Assembly (NCBI GenBank): GCA_963728475.1
Contig: CAVSKL010000001.1
Coordinates: 1,178,001 to 1,242,000, forward strand
From: CAVSKL01 sp963728475 [NCBI: Candidatus Eiseniibacteriota bacterium]
GTDB lineage: Bacteria; Eisenbacteria; RBG-16-71-46; JABDJR01
Length of the DNA: 64,000 bases
Direction of reading: 5' to 3'
The notes beneath the pieces were generated by a model that was given only the letters and a program-made list of their open reading frames with translations, made no database searches and was not told the origin of the DNA. Positions 53,054 through 60,765 of the stretch are shown in pieces. Within the stretch, counting starts at the first letter, position 1. Each line of letters opens with the position of its first letter. The position numbers and the translations under genes are program-made.

Positions 53054-55423
53054 TCAGGCCCGAACGGCCTGATCCAGGTAGTGCCGCACCGCCCGGTACT
53101 GGCTCTCGCCGTCGAGGCCGGCCTCGGCCAGCACCATCTCCGCCCGGCCGCTCCCCAGGAAGTGCCCGTTGCGGAAGGGATGGAGGGTGAGCGACCGCCC
53201 GCGGTCCGAGCGCACCCAGCGGTAGAGGGTGGGGAGGGTGAACCCGGTGATCCCCATCGCCTCCATGGCCAGTTCCTCGGGGAAGAGGCGCGCGCGCTCG
53301 TCGGCGGGAAGGGCGTCGAAAAGCTCGACCGAGGCCACGTAGACCAGGTTCAGGTCCACCCCCTCCCGGTCCAGGCGGGGCAGGGCCTCGTTCACGAAGG
53401 CCAGGGTCTCTCCGCTGCCCTGGAACACCACCGTGCCGTCGCCCTTCCCCCGCGCGCGGCGGAGGAAGTAGAGCCCGGTGCGGGCCTCGGTGGCCGGGGC
53501 CAGCCGGAGCTTCTCCCGGTCGGGGACCCGCTCCGCGGGCCGGGTCACGAAGGGGGCGATGACCGCGGGACGGCGGGCCAGGGCCGTGCTCATCAGGGTC
53601 CACATCTCCAGGGGATCCCAGGGGGTGAGGGTGATGAGCGTCCGCCCCGGGAAGTTCTCCTGCAGGAGCTGGAGCGCCTGGGGGTCGGCGTGGGTGGGGC
53701 CGTCCTCGCCGGTCTTGAGCCCGGCGTGGGCGCAGATCAGGATCATGGGATTGTAGGCGTCGCCCGCCACCGCCTCGCGCGCCTGGTTCCCGATGGCATG
53801 GAGCCGGGCCGAGATGTGGCTAAGGGGCGCCAGGAAGGCGCCATAGGAGGAGGCCACCCCCAGGTGCCGGCCGTAGGAGGCCAGACCCGAGATCACCCCG
53901 CTCATCGCGTCCTCGCAGATCCCGCCCACCGACAGGAGCCGCGAGGCGGGGTTGCCCCCGGTGTGGAAGAAGCCGGTTCCGAACCCCTCGCCGATCACGT
54001 TCACGCTGGTCGAGCCGAGCAGGTCGGCGGCGGCGATGAAGATGGCTCCGCCGCTCTCCCGGTTGTAGCGGTTCAGCACTCTCCCCAGCTCGCCCCGGAG
54101 GGTGGTGGAGGTGCCGGGCGCGAGGGCCAGATCCGCGGGGATCGAGCCGCCCTCCCGTTCCGCCAGCTCGTAGATCGCGCCCACCCGGGGAGCGCCCTCC
54201 CGGGGCGTGCGCCCCAGCTTGTCCAGACGGTCGCGGGCGGCGCGAAGCCGCGCGGCCAGCTCATCGACCATCGACGCCCGTCCCTCGATCTCCTCGCGGA
54301 TGATCGCCAGAGCCTCCCAGAAGCAGTCCTCCATCACCCCCGCCCCGTTGGGTCCCGCGCAGCGGGCCGTGTCCAGCCCGTGGCAGGTGGGGAGATCCAC
54401 CTTGCGGCCGCCCAGGAGCGGCTCCAGCGCGTCGTAGAACCCGTCGGTGCAGAGCTTGTGGCCGGCGCCGTGCGAGGCCCGTCCCTCGATCCCGTACTTC
54501 CATCCCTTCACCGTGCGGTACACGATGGCGGTGGGCTGGCCGTTCTTCAGGGTCGCCGCCTTGCGCTGGGCGGCGATCACCTGCTGGAAATCCTTCCCGT
54601 CGGGGACGTAGATCACGTTCCAGTCGTGGAGGTAGGCCAGCTCCATGGGATTCCACTGCACGTAGTCGCCGGGGTCGGCGCCGTCCCGGCAGACCCGGTT
54701 GCTGTCGATCGAGGCCTGGTTCCAGTCGATGTGGAGCACCGCGTTGTCGAGCCCGGAGGTGCCGGCCGACGCCAGCGCCTCCCCCACCCGGCCCGGGGTG
54801 AGACCGCCTTCCCCTTCCAGGATGTGGACCCGGGGGGCGTTCTTGCCGAAGTAGTCGCGGGCGCCGAAGGCGAGGCCGAGCGACGCCGACACCCCCACCC
54901 CCGAGGCCCCGGTGGAGAGCTTGATGAAGGGCGTGGCCGGGGTGGGATGGCCGTCGAGCGCCTTGGAGCGGTACTTGAGGAAGAGGCCGGTGGCGGTGAC
55001 CGGGTTCCGGCGGAACCCCAGGAGGTCCTCCAGCCGGAGCTGGCGCCGCTCGTCATGGGGGAGCATCTTGGGGAGCCCCACCCGCACCACCTCGTTCCGC
55101 ATCGCCCACATCGCGTACAGGCCGAGCGCCTTGTGGCCGGCGGCATAGGAGATGACGTCCGCGTCCCGGCGGTCGGGGTCGCCCACGTCGTAGCTCATGG
55201 TGTCGTAGAGGATGCCGGTGACGATGCGCCCGGAGGAGATCGATCCCCCGGGATGCCCGGAGGTGGGCACGTAGTTGAAGAGCACCGCGCACAGGGACCG
55301 GTAGATGAGGTCGTAGGCCTCGAAGTGGGCCAGTTCGCCGGGGGCGAGGGGGGGAGCCTCGAGATCGGTCTCGTCGGTGATGTCCAGATACACCCCGCGC
55401 CGCGGGCCGAAGGTCAAGGACAT
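53054..55423 (-). CDS. Transketolase-like thiamine diphosphate enzyme
   Basis: A 789-residue transketolase-superfamily protein, about 120 longer than common transketolase. Seen in order: NYVPTSGHPGGSISSGRIVT, SYAAGHKALGLYAMW, ThDP/Mg segment LEGEGGLTPGRVGE ending in DWNQASIDSN (the usual GDG is EGEG), RASHGAGHKL, and in the second half SVGGICEDAMSG and GLKTGEDGPTHADPQALQLL. Residues of the ThDP pocket are mostly retained, so activity as a ketol transferase is plausible, but the altered Mg motif may mean a different substrate or a non-canonical role. AAAGGAG is 7 nt before ATG 55423. Confidence 0.87.
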   Translation of the reverse strand: MSLTFGPRRGVYLDITDETDLEAPPLAPGELAHFEAYDLIYRSLCAVLFNYVPTSGHPGGSISSGRIVTGILYDTMSYDVGDPDRRDADVISYAAGHKALGLYAMWAMRNEVVRVGLPKMLPHDERRQLRLEDLLGFRRNPVTATGLFLKYRSKALDGHPTPATPFIKLSTGASGVGVSASLGLAFGARDYFGKNAPRVHILEGEGGLTPGRVGEALASAGTSGLDNAVLHIDWNQASIDSNRVCRDGADPGDYVQWNPMELAYLHDWNVIYVPDGKDFQQVIAAQRKAATLKNGQPTAIVYRTVKGWKYGIEGRASHGAGHKLCTDGFYDALEPLLGGRKVDLPTCHGLDTARCAGPNGAGVMEDCFWEALAIIREEIEGRASMVDELAARLRAARDRLDKLGRTPREGAPRVGAIYELAEREGGSIPADLALAPGTSTTLRGELGRVLNRYNRESGGAIFIAAADLLGSTSVNVIGEGFGTGFFHTGGNPASRLLSVGGICEDAMSGVISGLASYGRHLGVASSYGAFLAPLSHISARLHAIGNQAREAVAGDAYNPMILICAHAGLKTGEDGPTHADPQALQLLQENFPGRTLITLTPWDPLEMWTLMSTALARRPAVIAPFVTRPAERVPDREKLRLAPATEARTGLYFLRRARGKGDGTVVFQGSGETLAFVNEALPRLDREGVDLNLVYVASVELFDALPADERARLFPEELAMEAMGITGFTLPTLYRWVRSDRGRSLTLHPFRNGHFLGSGRAEMVLAEAGLDGESQYRAVRHYLDQAVRA

Positions 55424-55638
55424 GGGATGCTCCTTTCGAGGGCGGAGCCCGTTCGCCCGGGAGGGCATGGGGGCGTCGCCCGAGCCGTGGCGCCGGTCCC
55501 CTTCCGGGTGAAACGCGAGTGGATTGGTCGGCAATCGCCGGCGCCCGGCGAGGACCCGTGGATCCCGGAAAGGACCGACCCCACCCTACGGCGGAAGCCC
55601 CATGGAAAACCAGGGGTGAAGTCGGTTTTCGCAATTCT

Positions 55639-55662
55639 GGACCCCCGGGTACCCGGGGGTCC
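55639..55662. promoter_or_regulatory. Perfect 24-bp palindrome beyond the Hsp33 gene
   Basis: GGACCCCCGGGT followed by its exact complement ACCCGGGGGTCC, centred on GGTACC. It lies 23 nt after the Hsp33 stop, between this gene and the transketolase start. No U tract follows on either strand, so it may be an operator or a factor-aided terminator. Confidence 0.45.
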
Positions 55663-55684
55663 GCCGCCGGGCCGGGAGGGGGAG

Positions 55685-56536
55685 CTATCCGGCCCGGTCG
55701 AATTCCTCGCGGGTCACGTGCCAGCGGGCCCCGCAGCGGGGGCAGAACGCCTCGACCTCGGGGTCGCCCCGGAAGAGTTCCTCGGGATCGGCGGTGAAGA
55801 TCTGCCGGAGCGCGGCCACGATCTTCTCCGGATTGCAGCCGCAATGGAAGCGGAAGGTGCGCTCCTCCAGATCCTGGAGTCCGGAGTCGAGCAGCGCGAC
55901 CGCGTCCTCGCGGCTCATGGACTCCAGCCGCCCTTCCCCGGCGTCGGGAAGAGCCAGCAGCATGATGTAGCGATCGTCCTCCAGGTCGAAGAACCGGGCG
56001 GAGTGCTGCTCGGAGCGGGCGTAGTAGTCCTCGAAGATCCCCAGCACGTCCAGCCCGTCCACGTCGATGGTGCTCTGGACCGGCCCCGTCCCGGGGCGGA
56101 AGGTCTGGACGAAGAGCCGGCCGGTCTCCGCCGTCCGCACGTCCTCGGTGAAGATCCGCCCCGCCACCGAGGACTCCCCCGCGTCGCCGGTCAGGAACAG
56201 GTTGAGCGGCGGTTCCTTCACGTTGAGGGTGACTCCCGCCGTCTCGGTGGGGGGGCGGGTGGCCAGATGCAAGGTGAGGGCGGCCAGCCCCTCGCGCATC
56301 ATGGCGCGCGAGAGCCCGTCGAGGGGGAGTTCCCACCTCTCCACATGAGCCTCGTAAGCGGCGAAGAGCCGGCCGAAGTCGGCCTCGGCGACCGCTACCG
56401 TGCGTTGGGGGTCCAGGCGGCGGACCACCGTCGCCTCGCCCAGCCTGTCGTTCTCGTTCAAGACGTCTCCCGGGTCGGGGGGTTCCCGCCGGCCGGGCAA
56501 GGGCCGGCGGCGCGGCTCGACGACCGCGACCGTCAT
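55685..56536 (-). CDS. hslO: Redox-regulated chaperone Hsp33
   Basis: A 283-residue Hsp33, a holdase activated by oxidation. The zinc switch is present: FRFHCGCNPEKIVAAL supplies C-x-C and EAFCPRCGARW supplies C-x-x-C near the C-terminus. The N-terminal domain keeps GLAALTLHLATRP and FTEDVRTAETGRLFVQTFRP. ATG 56536 has no Shine-Dalgarno; TATTCT lies 3 nt upstream, so the mRNA may be leaderless or nearly so. It is divergent from a small Cys-rich gene. Confidence 0.92.
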   Translation of the reverse strand: MTVAVVEPRRRPLPGRREPPDPGDVLNENDRLGEATVVRRLDPQRTVAVAEADFGRLFAAYEAHVERWELPLDGLSRAMMREGLAALTLHLATRPPTETAGVTLNVKEPPLNLFLTGDAGESSVAGRIFTEDVRTAETGRLFVQTFRPGTGPVQSTIDVDGLDVLGIFEDYYARSEQHSARFFDLEDDRYIMLLALPDAGEGRLESMSREDAVALLDSGLQDLEERTFRFHCGCNPEKIVAALRQIFTADPEELFRGDPEVEAFCPRCGARWHVTREEFDRAG

Positions 56537-56593
56537 GTTAGAATAACCGACGTAAGCCCACCATGAGGCCGTAGTTCGCGCGGAGGCGCCGCC

Positions 56594-56821
56594 TTGGAAC
56601 CCACCTTCACCGAATCCCAACTCGAGGACGCCGTGAACCGGGCCCTGGAGGAATCCGGGCTTCATCCCGCCTTCCGTTCCATGGTGCGGCGATTCGTGCT
56701 GGACCGGAGTTCGGAGTGGCGGATCTGCTGCGGGAGCGACTGCGATCCGTGCGTGCGGGACGTCATTCCGGTGGTGGACCGGGCGCGGGAGATCCTCGGC
56801 GCGCCGACCGGAAGCGCCTAG
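56594..56821 (+). CDS. Small Cys-rich conserved-looking protein
   Basis: A 75-residue protein with a helical N-terminus (TESQLEDAVNRALEESGLHP) and a compact Cys motif CCGSDCDPC, followed by a C-terminal helix (PVVDRAREILG). Four Cys in nine residues could bind a metal or form disulfides. GGAGG lies 8 nt before TTG 56594, supporting translation. It is divergent from Hsp33, with which it may share a redox theme. No known family was recognised. Confidence 0.65.
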   Translation: MEPTFTESQLEDAVNRALEESGLHPAFRSMVRRFVLDRSSEWRICCGSDCDPCVRDVIPVVDRAREILGAPTGSA

Positions 56822-56889
56822 CCGTCGCCCGGGCGAGGGCCGGCGGGGCCGGCCGACGCCCGGGCCCGGCCCCGGGCCGCTCCGGCCCG

Positions 56890-57642
56890 CTACTTCTTCC
56901 TGGCGGCCTTGTTCCCCTTGCCAGCCCCGGCCTTCCCCTCACCGGCCCCGGCCTTCGCCTCGCCGGCCTCGGGCGCGAGGTTCTTGCGCGACAGGTACCA
57001 GTCGGTCACGTCCAGGCTCTTGTCCTTCACCCGCGCCTCGGCCGCCTGCGTGGTGGTCGGGGGAGGCACGATGACCTGCTTCCCCGGAGTCCAGTCCGCC
57101 GGCATCGCCACCCCGTTCTTGTCCGCGGTCTGGAGCGCGTCCACCACCCGGAGGATCTCGTCGAAGTTACGGCCCACGTTGAGCGGGTAGTAGATCATGG
57201 CCCGCACCGCGTTCTTGGGATCGACGTAGAACACGCATCGCACCGCCGCCGTCACCGAGCTGGGGGCGTGGACCATCCCGTAGAGCCGGGCCACCTTCTG
57301 ATCCAGGTCGGCGATGACCGGAAACGGCACCTTCACCCCGAAGTGCTCCTCGATGTTCCGGATCCAGGCGATGTGGCTGAAGATGGAATCGATGGAGTTC
57401 CCGATGATCTTGACCCCGCGCCGGGCGAACTCCTCGTTCCGGCGGGCGAACTCCAGGAACTCGGTGGTGCAGACCGGGGTGAAGTCGGCCGGGTGGGAGA
57501 ACAGGATCGCCCAGCTCCCCTTCTTCCAGTCGTGGAAGTGCAGCTCCCCGTGGGTGGTGTTGGCGGTGAAATCGGGGGCGGGGCCGTTCAATTCGATGCG
57601 TGGATGATCCGCGGCGACGGGATCGCTGGGCAGGACGCTCAT
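56890..57642 (-). CDS. 1-Cys peroxiredoxin (Prx6 type)
   Basis: A 250-residue peroxiredoxin. The peroxidatic Cys is in SHPADFTPVCTTEFLEFARR; VRCVFYVDPKNAVRAMIYYP and the C-terminal NLAP region fit the Prx6/AhpC-C-terminal group of about 215-220 residues. The extra 25-residue tail is a Lys/Gly/Ala repeat (EAGEAKAGAGEGKAGAGKG) of unknown purpose. GAGGAGG is 5 nt before ATG 57642, which is set in preference to an upstream start. Upstream direct repeats at 57720-57754 may be its operator. Confidence 0.94.
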   Translation of the reverse strand: MSVLPSDPVAADHPRIELNGPAPDFTANTTHGELHFHDWKKGSWAILFSHPADFTPVCTTEFLEFARRNEEFARRGVKIIGNSIDSIFSHIAWIRNIEEHFGVKVPFPVIADLDQKVARLYGMVHAPSSVTAAVRCVFYVDPKNAVRAMIYYPLNVGRNFDEILRVVDALQTADKNGVAMPADWTPGKQVIVPPPTTTQAAEARVKDKSLDVTDWYLSRKNLAPEAGEAKAGAGEGKAGAGKGNKAARKK

Positions 57643-57719
57643 GGTTTCCTCCTCGGGGGCCTGGTTCGGGACGGCAATACTTTCGGGCAAGGGTGGGCCC
57701 GATTCAGGACCGGTTCGCG

Positions 57720-57754
57720 CGGACCGGGGACGGATCGATCACGGACCGGGGACG
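57720..57754. repeat. Direct repeat CGGACCGGGGACG, two copies 22 bp apart
   Basis: Identical 13-bp copies at 57720-57732 and 57742-57754, spaced two helical turns, upstream of the peroxiredoxin gene. This spacing fits binding of a regulator to one DNA face. A TATTAT-like element on the minus strand (near 57757-57762) lies beside it. Confidence 0.5.
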
Positions 57755-57882
57755 AAATAATACTGTCCCACCGGGGGCCCCCCATAGCAACGTCCACCTC
57801 CCGGTTTCTCCTCCCGGTCGCGTCCGGCGGGCGGGCGCCCGCGCCCGTCCCCGTTCCCCGGCATCCCCACTCCAGGCCCCTG

Positions 57883-57891
57883 TGCTAGGCT
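57883..57891 (+). promoter_or_regulatory. Extended -10 promoter for hypothetical lipoprotein
   Basis: TGC followed by TAGGCT, matching the TGCTANNCT pattern; no -35 match seen. It lies about 80 nt before ATG 57973. Confidence 0.45.
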
Positions 57892-57972
57892 CTCCCGGTT
57901 CCGGCGGTACCCGGGGCCGCCCCCGGCTCCGGCCGGGGGATGTGGTAGGTGGAGTCCGTCGGAGGAGAGATC

Positions 57973-58707
57973 ATGTTCAGGAAACGCCGGGGGGGAGGCG
58001 CCGCGGTTCTGGCCGTCTTCCTGACCCTTCTGGTGCACGCGGCGGGGACCACGTCCTGCGCCCGGCCCGCCCGTACCGCGGGCGCGCCCGGCCTCGCCGC
58101 CGCGCTCAACCCCTTTTTCGGCCCCTACAAGCGCGCCCTCTTCCTCAGCGGACAGCCGGATGCGGAGGGCGCCGCCGCCTCCCTGGACTCGGCCCGGACC
58201 GCCTTCGCCGAACTCTCCGCCCACCCGCCCGATGCGTTCGGGAAGGACGGAGGATGGCCCGCCCGGCGGCGGGCGATGGGGGACTCCCTGGCCGAGGCGG
58301 GCCGCCTGCTGAAGGCGGGGGAGGCGGCGGCCGCGCACCGGGTGCTGGAGCCGGTCCGCTACCAGCTCCGCGAGCAGAACGACGCGGTGGGGTACACCGG
58401 CTGGCCGGACATGCTCCTGACCTTCCACGATCCCATGGAGGACCTGGTCCGGGCCCCCGACGTCGAGTCCATGGAGGACCAGGTGGCCGGAGTCCGCGAG
58501 GCGCTGGAGGATCTGCGCGCTTATCGCGACCCGCGCTGGAGCCCCCTCGAGTGGCAACGGACCGGGACCATGGTGGACTCGCTGGCGGCGGCGGTGGGTT
58601 CGGTGGCGTCGGCTCTCCGGGACGACGCCCCGCTCTCCGAGGTCCGCCCCCGCGCCCTGGCCCTCCAGCGAATTTTCGTCCGGCTCTACCTGAAGTCGTC
58701 CTACTAG
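57973..58707 (+). CDS. Hypothetical exported alpha-helical protein
   Basis: A 244-residue protein. A basic N-terminus and hydrophobic segment (GGAAVLAVFLTLLVHAAGTT) before SC suggest a signal peptide, possibly a lipoprotein. The rest is alpha-helical and charged (residues 60-230) with GYTGWPDMLLTFHDPMEDLV in the middle. No family was recognised. GGAGGAG before ATG 57973 sets the start rather than GTG 57949. Base use is like its neighbours. Confidence 0.62.
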   Translation: MFRKRRGGGAAVLAVFLTLLVHAAGTTSCARPARTAGAPGLAAALNPFFGPYKRALFLSGQPDAEGAAASLDSARTAFAELSAHPPDAFGKDGGWPARRRAMGDSLAEAGRLLKAGEAAAAHRVLEPVRYQLREQNDAVGYTGWPDMLLTFHDPMEDLVRAPDVESMEDQVAGVREALEDLRAYRDPRWSPLEWQRTGTMVDSLAAAVGSVASALRDDAPLSEVRPRALALQRIFVRLYLKSSY

Positions 58708-58765
58708 CCGGCGGTTGGACCGGTTCCGGTGGTGCTGGGATCGCGGCCCTCCCGGTCCCGGGCCG

Positions 58766-59020
58766 TCACTTCCCGAGGCGCCGGGCGAGCGCGGCCACCA
58801 CCCGGTCCTCGCTGGGCCAGCCGATCCCCCGGAACACCCGGTGGAACATGGTGGCCGAGCGCGACGCCACCGTCTTCCCGTCCACCGTCACCTCGAACTG
58901 GCCGCGCGAACCCAGCTCGAGGGCGGCATCCACCCCGAGTTCCCGCTTGATGCGGGCGGCGAGACTCGCCGCCTGGGGACCGTAGTCTCAGATATTGCAG
59001 TAGATGATGCGGACGTCCAT
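58766..59020 (-). CDS. SelW-like (Rdx family) selenoprotein with in-frame UGA
   Basis: An 84-residue thioredoxin-fold protein of the SelT/SelW/SelH (Rdx) family. Read with UGA (58988-58990) as selenocysteine, it starts MDVRIIYCNI-U-DYGPQAAS: the redox motif is C8-x-x-U11, with the usual hydrophobic strand before it. Then come GQFEVTVDGKTVASRS and MFHRVFRGIGWPSEDRVVAA, the family's beta-hairpin and terminal helix. The frame stays open for 73 codons after UGA to a normal UGA stop at 58766. GGAG lies 6 nt before the ATG. A SECIS-like hairpin is at 58955-58973. The UGA is a translation signal here, not a stop, if the cell has selA/B/C/D genes, which are not in this window. Confidence 0.86.
58955..58973 (-). 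promoter_or_regulatory. Bacterial SECIS-like hairpin
   Basis: Inside the selenoprotein coding sequence, GGCGGCGA pairs perfectly with TCGCCGCC around a GTC loop. The loop begins 22 nt after the UGA and its first base is G. Both fit the bacterial SECIS consensus (loop 16-37 nt after UGA, G in the first two loop positions). An alternative GAGACT/AGTCTC pairing starts right after the U of UGA. Confidence 0.72.
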
Positions 59021-59105
59021 GGCGGCTCCGAAGGTGAAAGTCGTTCGGCGGGACCGCGGGTCTCCGGCGGCGGGCGGTCCCCCGGCCGGCGGCCCGGTCC
59101 CGCCA

Positions 59106-59136
59106 AGAATACGGTATCGGACGCCGCGCGGGACAA
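59106..59136 (-). promoter_or_regulatory. Possible promoter for the selenoprotein gene
   Basis: On the minus strand TTGTCC (59131-59136), 19-nt spacer, TATTCT (59106-59111), about 85 nt before the ATG. The spacing is longer than ideal. Confidence 0.35.
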
Positions 59137-59256
59137 GTGAGCCCTGCGTCCTCCAGCGAGGCCTCGGGCGGGTTTCCGGTCCCCGCCCGGCGGGCCCGGC
59201 GCCCCCGGGACCGGTGGTGGGGCGGGCCGCGTCGCGCACGACCCGCCCCGGAACCG

Positions 59257-60003
59257 TCAGCTCGCGGCGAAGATCGCGAACATGGTGCCCAGGGGATCCC
59301 GGCACTGGGCGGCCCTGCCGCCGGGGACGTCCATCGGACCGTTGAGGATCGTCCCGCCGTGGCCGGTGATCCGCTTCACCCCGGCGTCCATGCTCTCGAG
59401 GTTCACGTAGTAGAGCCAGAGGGGAGCGACGTTCGGCGAATTGAACATGCCGCCCAACCAGGCGTCCTCCTTGTCCCCGGGATGGCGGAAGATGACGTAC
59501 TTGCCCGCCGGGCCCATGTCCATGGTCTGGGCTTCCTTCCACCCGAAGAGTTCCGAGTAGGACCTCATGGCGCCCTCGTAGTCGGTGGTGTGGAGTTCGT
59601 GCCAGCCGACCTGCCCGGGCTTCCGCTGGTCCGGGGCCGGCATGTCGCCCTTGGACTTGAAGATCGCGATCGTCGCTCCCTGGGGGTCGGTGAGCAGCGC
59701 AAAGCGCCCGACGTCGGGGACCTCGGTCCCCGGCACCAGGATCCGGCCTCCGAGCGTCTCTGCGCGGGCGGCGACGGCGTCGACGTCGTCCACCCCCACG
59801 TGCGCCCACCACAGCGAGGGCATGTCCTTCTTCTCCATCACCCCCCCGATCGCCGCGTCGCCCGCCTTCCAGAGGTAGTAGGGTTCCTCGCCCCCCCGGA
59901 ATTCCTCGGCCTTCCAGTTCATGACCTGGGTGTAGAACCCGCGCGCGGCCTTCGAATCGGTGGTCAGCAGCTCATACCAGACGAAGCGTCCCGTGGTCGC
60001 CAT
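59257..60003 (-). CDS. VOC family protein (two-domain glyoxalase/bleomycin-resistance fold)
   Basis: A 248-residue protein of two tandem VOC domains (about 1-120 and 130-245). Each has the paired beta-alpha-beta-beta-beta layout: FVWYELLTTDSKAARGFYTQ with GGRILVPGTEVPDVGRFALL, then GWHELHTTDYEGAMRSYSEL with GGTILNGPMDVPGGRAAQCR. Typical VOC His/Glu metal ligands are partly present. The function could be a dioxygenase, isomerase or binding protein; no more can be said. The Gly-rich end ALLTDPQGATIAIF/CRDPLGTMFAIF is the family mark. GGAGA precedes the ATG. Confidence 0.9.
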   Translation of the reverse strand: MATTGRFVWYELLTTDSKAARGFYTQVMNWKAEEFRGGEEPYYLWKAGDAAIGGVMEKKDMPSLWWAHVGVDDVDAVAARAETLGGRILVPGTEVPDVGRFALLTDPQGATIAIFKSKGDMPAPDQRKPGQVGWHELHTTDYEGAMRSYSELFGWKEAQTMDMGPAGKYVIFRHPGDKEDAWLGGMFNSPNVAPLWLYYVNLESMDAGVKRITGHGGTILNGPMDVPGGRAAQCRDPLGTMFAIFAAS

Positions 60004-60030
60004 TGTATTTCTCCTTTGAGTCGCCGTTAT

Positions 60031-60645
60031 TCAGGATCTCAACCGTTCCAGGTAGTCGCATACCGCCTCGCACGCCGCAAGCATCAGCTCGGGACTGCGC
60101 GAGCTCTTGCCGGTGCCCCAGATCCCCATCTGCGAGGCCACCAGAAGCGCCGCCGCGCCATCCGGCGCCGCGTCACCGCGCACGGCGCCCGCCTCGATCC
60201 CCCGCCGGAGCGCGGCCGCGAACGCCGCCCGCCAGGTGTCGTACAGCCTGTCGATCCGCTGGTGGAATCCCGCGTCCAGGGGGGACATCTCCTGGGCGAG
60301 GTTGTTGAGCGGGCATCCGTTCAGATAGGACCCGCTCTCCACGTCCACGCGGGTGAACTTCCGGAACGACGCCTGCAGGACCGGAATCGGATCGGCGGAT
60401 CCCTCCAGCCCCGAGAGCCAACGTTCGAGCAAGAGCGGCTCGATGATCTCGTCCACCACCGCATAGCCCAGGGCCTGCTTGCTCCCGAAGTGATGGAAGA
60501 GCGCCCCCTTGGTGATGCCGGCCGCGGCCACGATCCGGCTGAGGCTCCCCCCCTGGAAACCGTTCCGGTAGAACTCCCGGAACGCCGCTTCCAGGATACG
60601 GCGGCGGGTCGCGTCGGATTGGCGGGTGGCGCGTGGGGCGGTCAT
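60031..60645 (-). CDS. TetR family transcriptional regulator
   Basis: A 204-residue TetR-type repressor. The helix-turn-helix domain (about 10-58) is RRRILEAAFREFYRNGFQGG, SLSRIVAAAGITKGALFHHF, GSKQALGYAVVDE. The ligand domain follows with YLNGCPLNNLAQEMSPLDAG, of the TetR_C subtype with Cys-Pro-Leu (as in YxaF/ComR-like). It is controlled by its own operator (60657-60672) within the promoter; TATTAT ends 7 nt before the ATG and there is no Shine-Dalgarno, so it is probably leaderless. The VOC gene just downstream (27 bp) may be co-transcribed. Confidence 0.94.
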   Translation of the reverse strand: MTAPRATRQSDATRRRILEAAFREFYRNGFQGGSLSRIVAAAGITKGALFHHFGSKQALGYAVVDEIIEPLLLERWLSGLEGSADPIPVLQASFRKFTRVDVESGSYLNGCPLNNLAQEMSPLDAGFHQRIDRLYDTWRAAFAAALRRGIEAGAVRGDAAPDGAAALLVASQMGIWGTGKSSRSPELMLAACEAVCDYLERLRS

Positions 60646-60652
60646 GAAGGTA

Positions 60653-60681
60653 ATAATACCAACCGGTCGGTATGTTTGCAA
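60653..60681 (-). promoter_or_regulatory. tetR promoter
   Basis: On the minus strand TTGCAA (60676-60681), 17-nt spacer, TATTAT (60653-60658). The -10 ends 7 nt before the ATG at 60645, so transcription likely begins at the start codon. The operator palindrome sits inside the spacer. Confidence 0.7.
60657..60672. promoter_or_regulatory. TetR operator palindrome
   Basis: TACCAACCGGTCGGTA, an almost perfect inverted repeat (one mismatched pair), between the -35 and -10 of the tetR promoter. It is of the type bound by TetR dimers for autorepression. Confidence 0.68.
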
Positions 60682-60765
60682 CAGCAATTGCCGCAGGGGC
60701 CTCGGACGGGGGGCGCCGCCGGCCGAGGCCCCACCGCTCCGCCTCCACCCCGCCCGCGGACCGGG

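Noticed and set aside
58988-58990. The UGA at codon 11 taken as an ordinary stop, making the Rdx-like sequence a pseudogene
   Set aside because: The stop falls exactly at the redox position (CxxU), the frame remains family-like for 73 more codons, and a well-placed SECIS-like hairpin follows. Chance or decay would not be expected to give all three.
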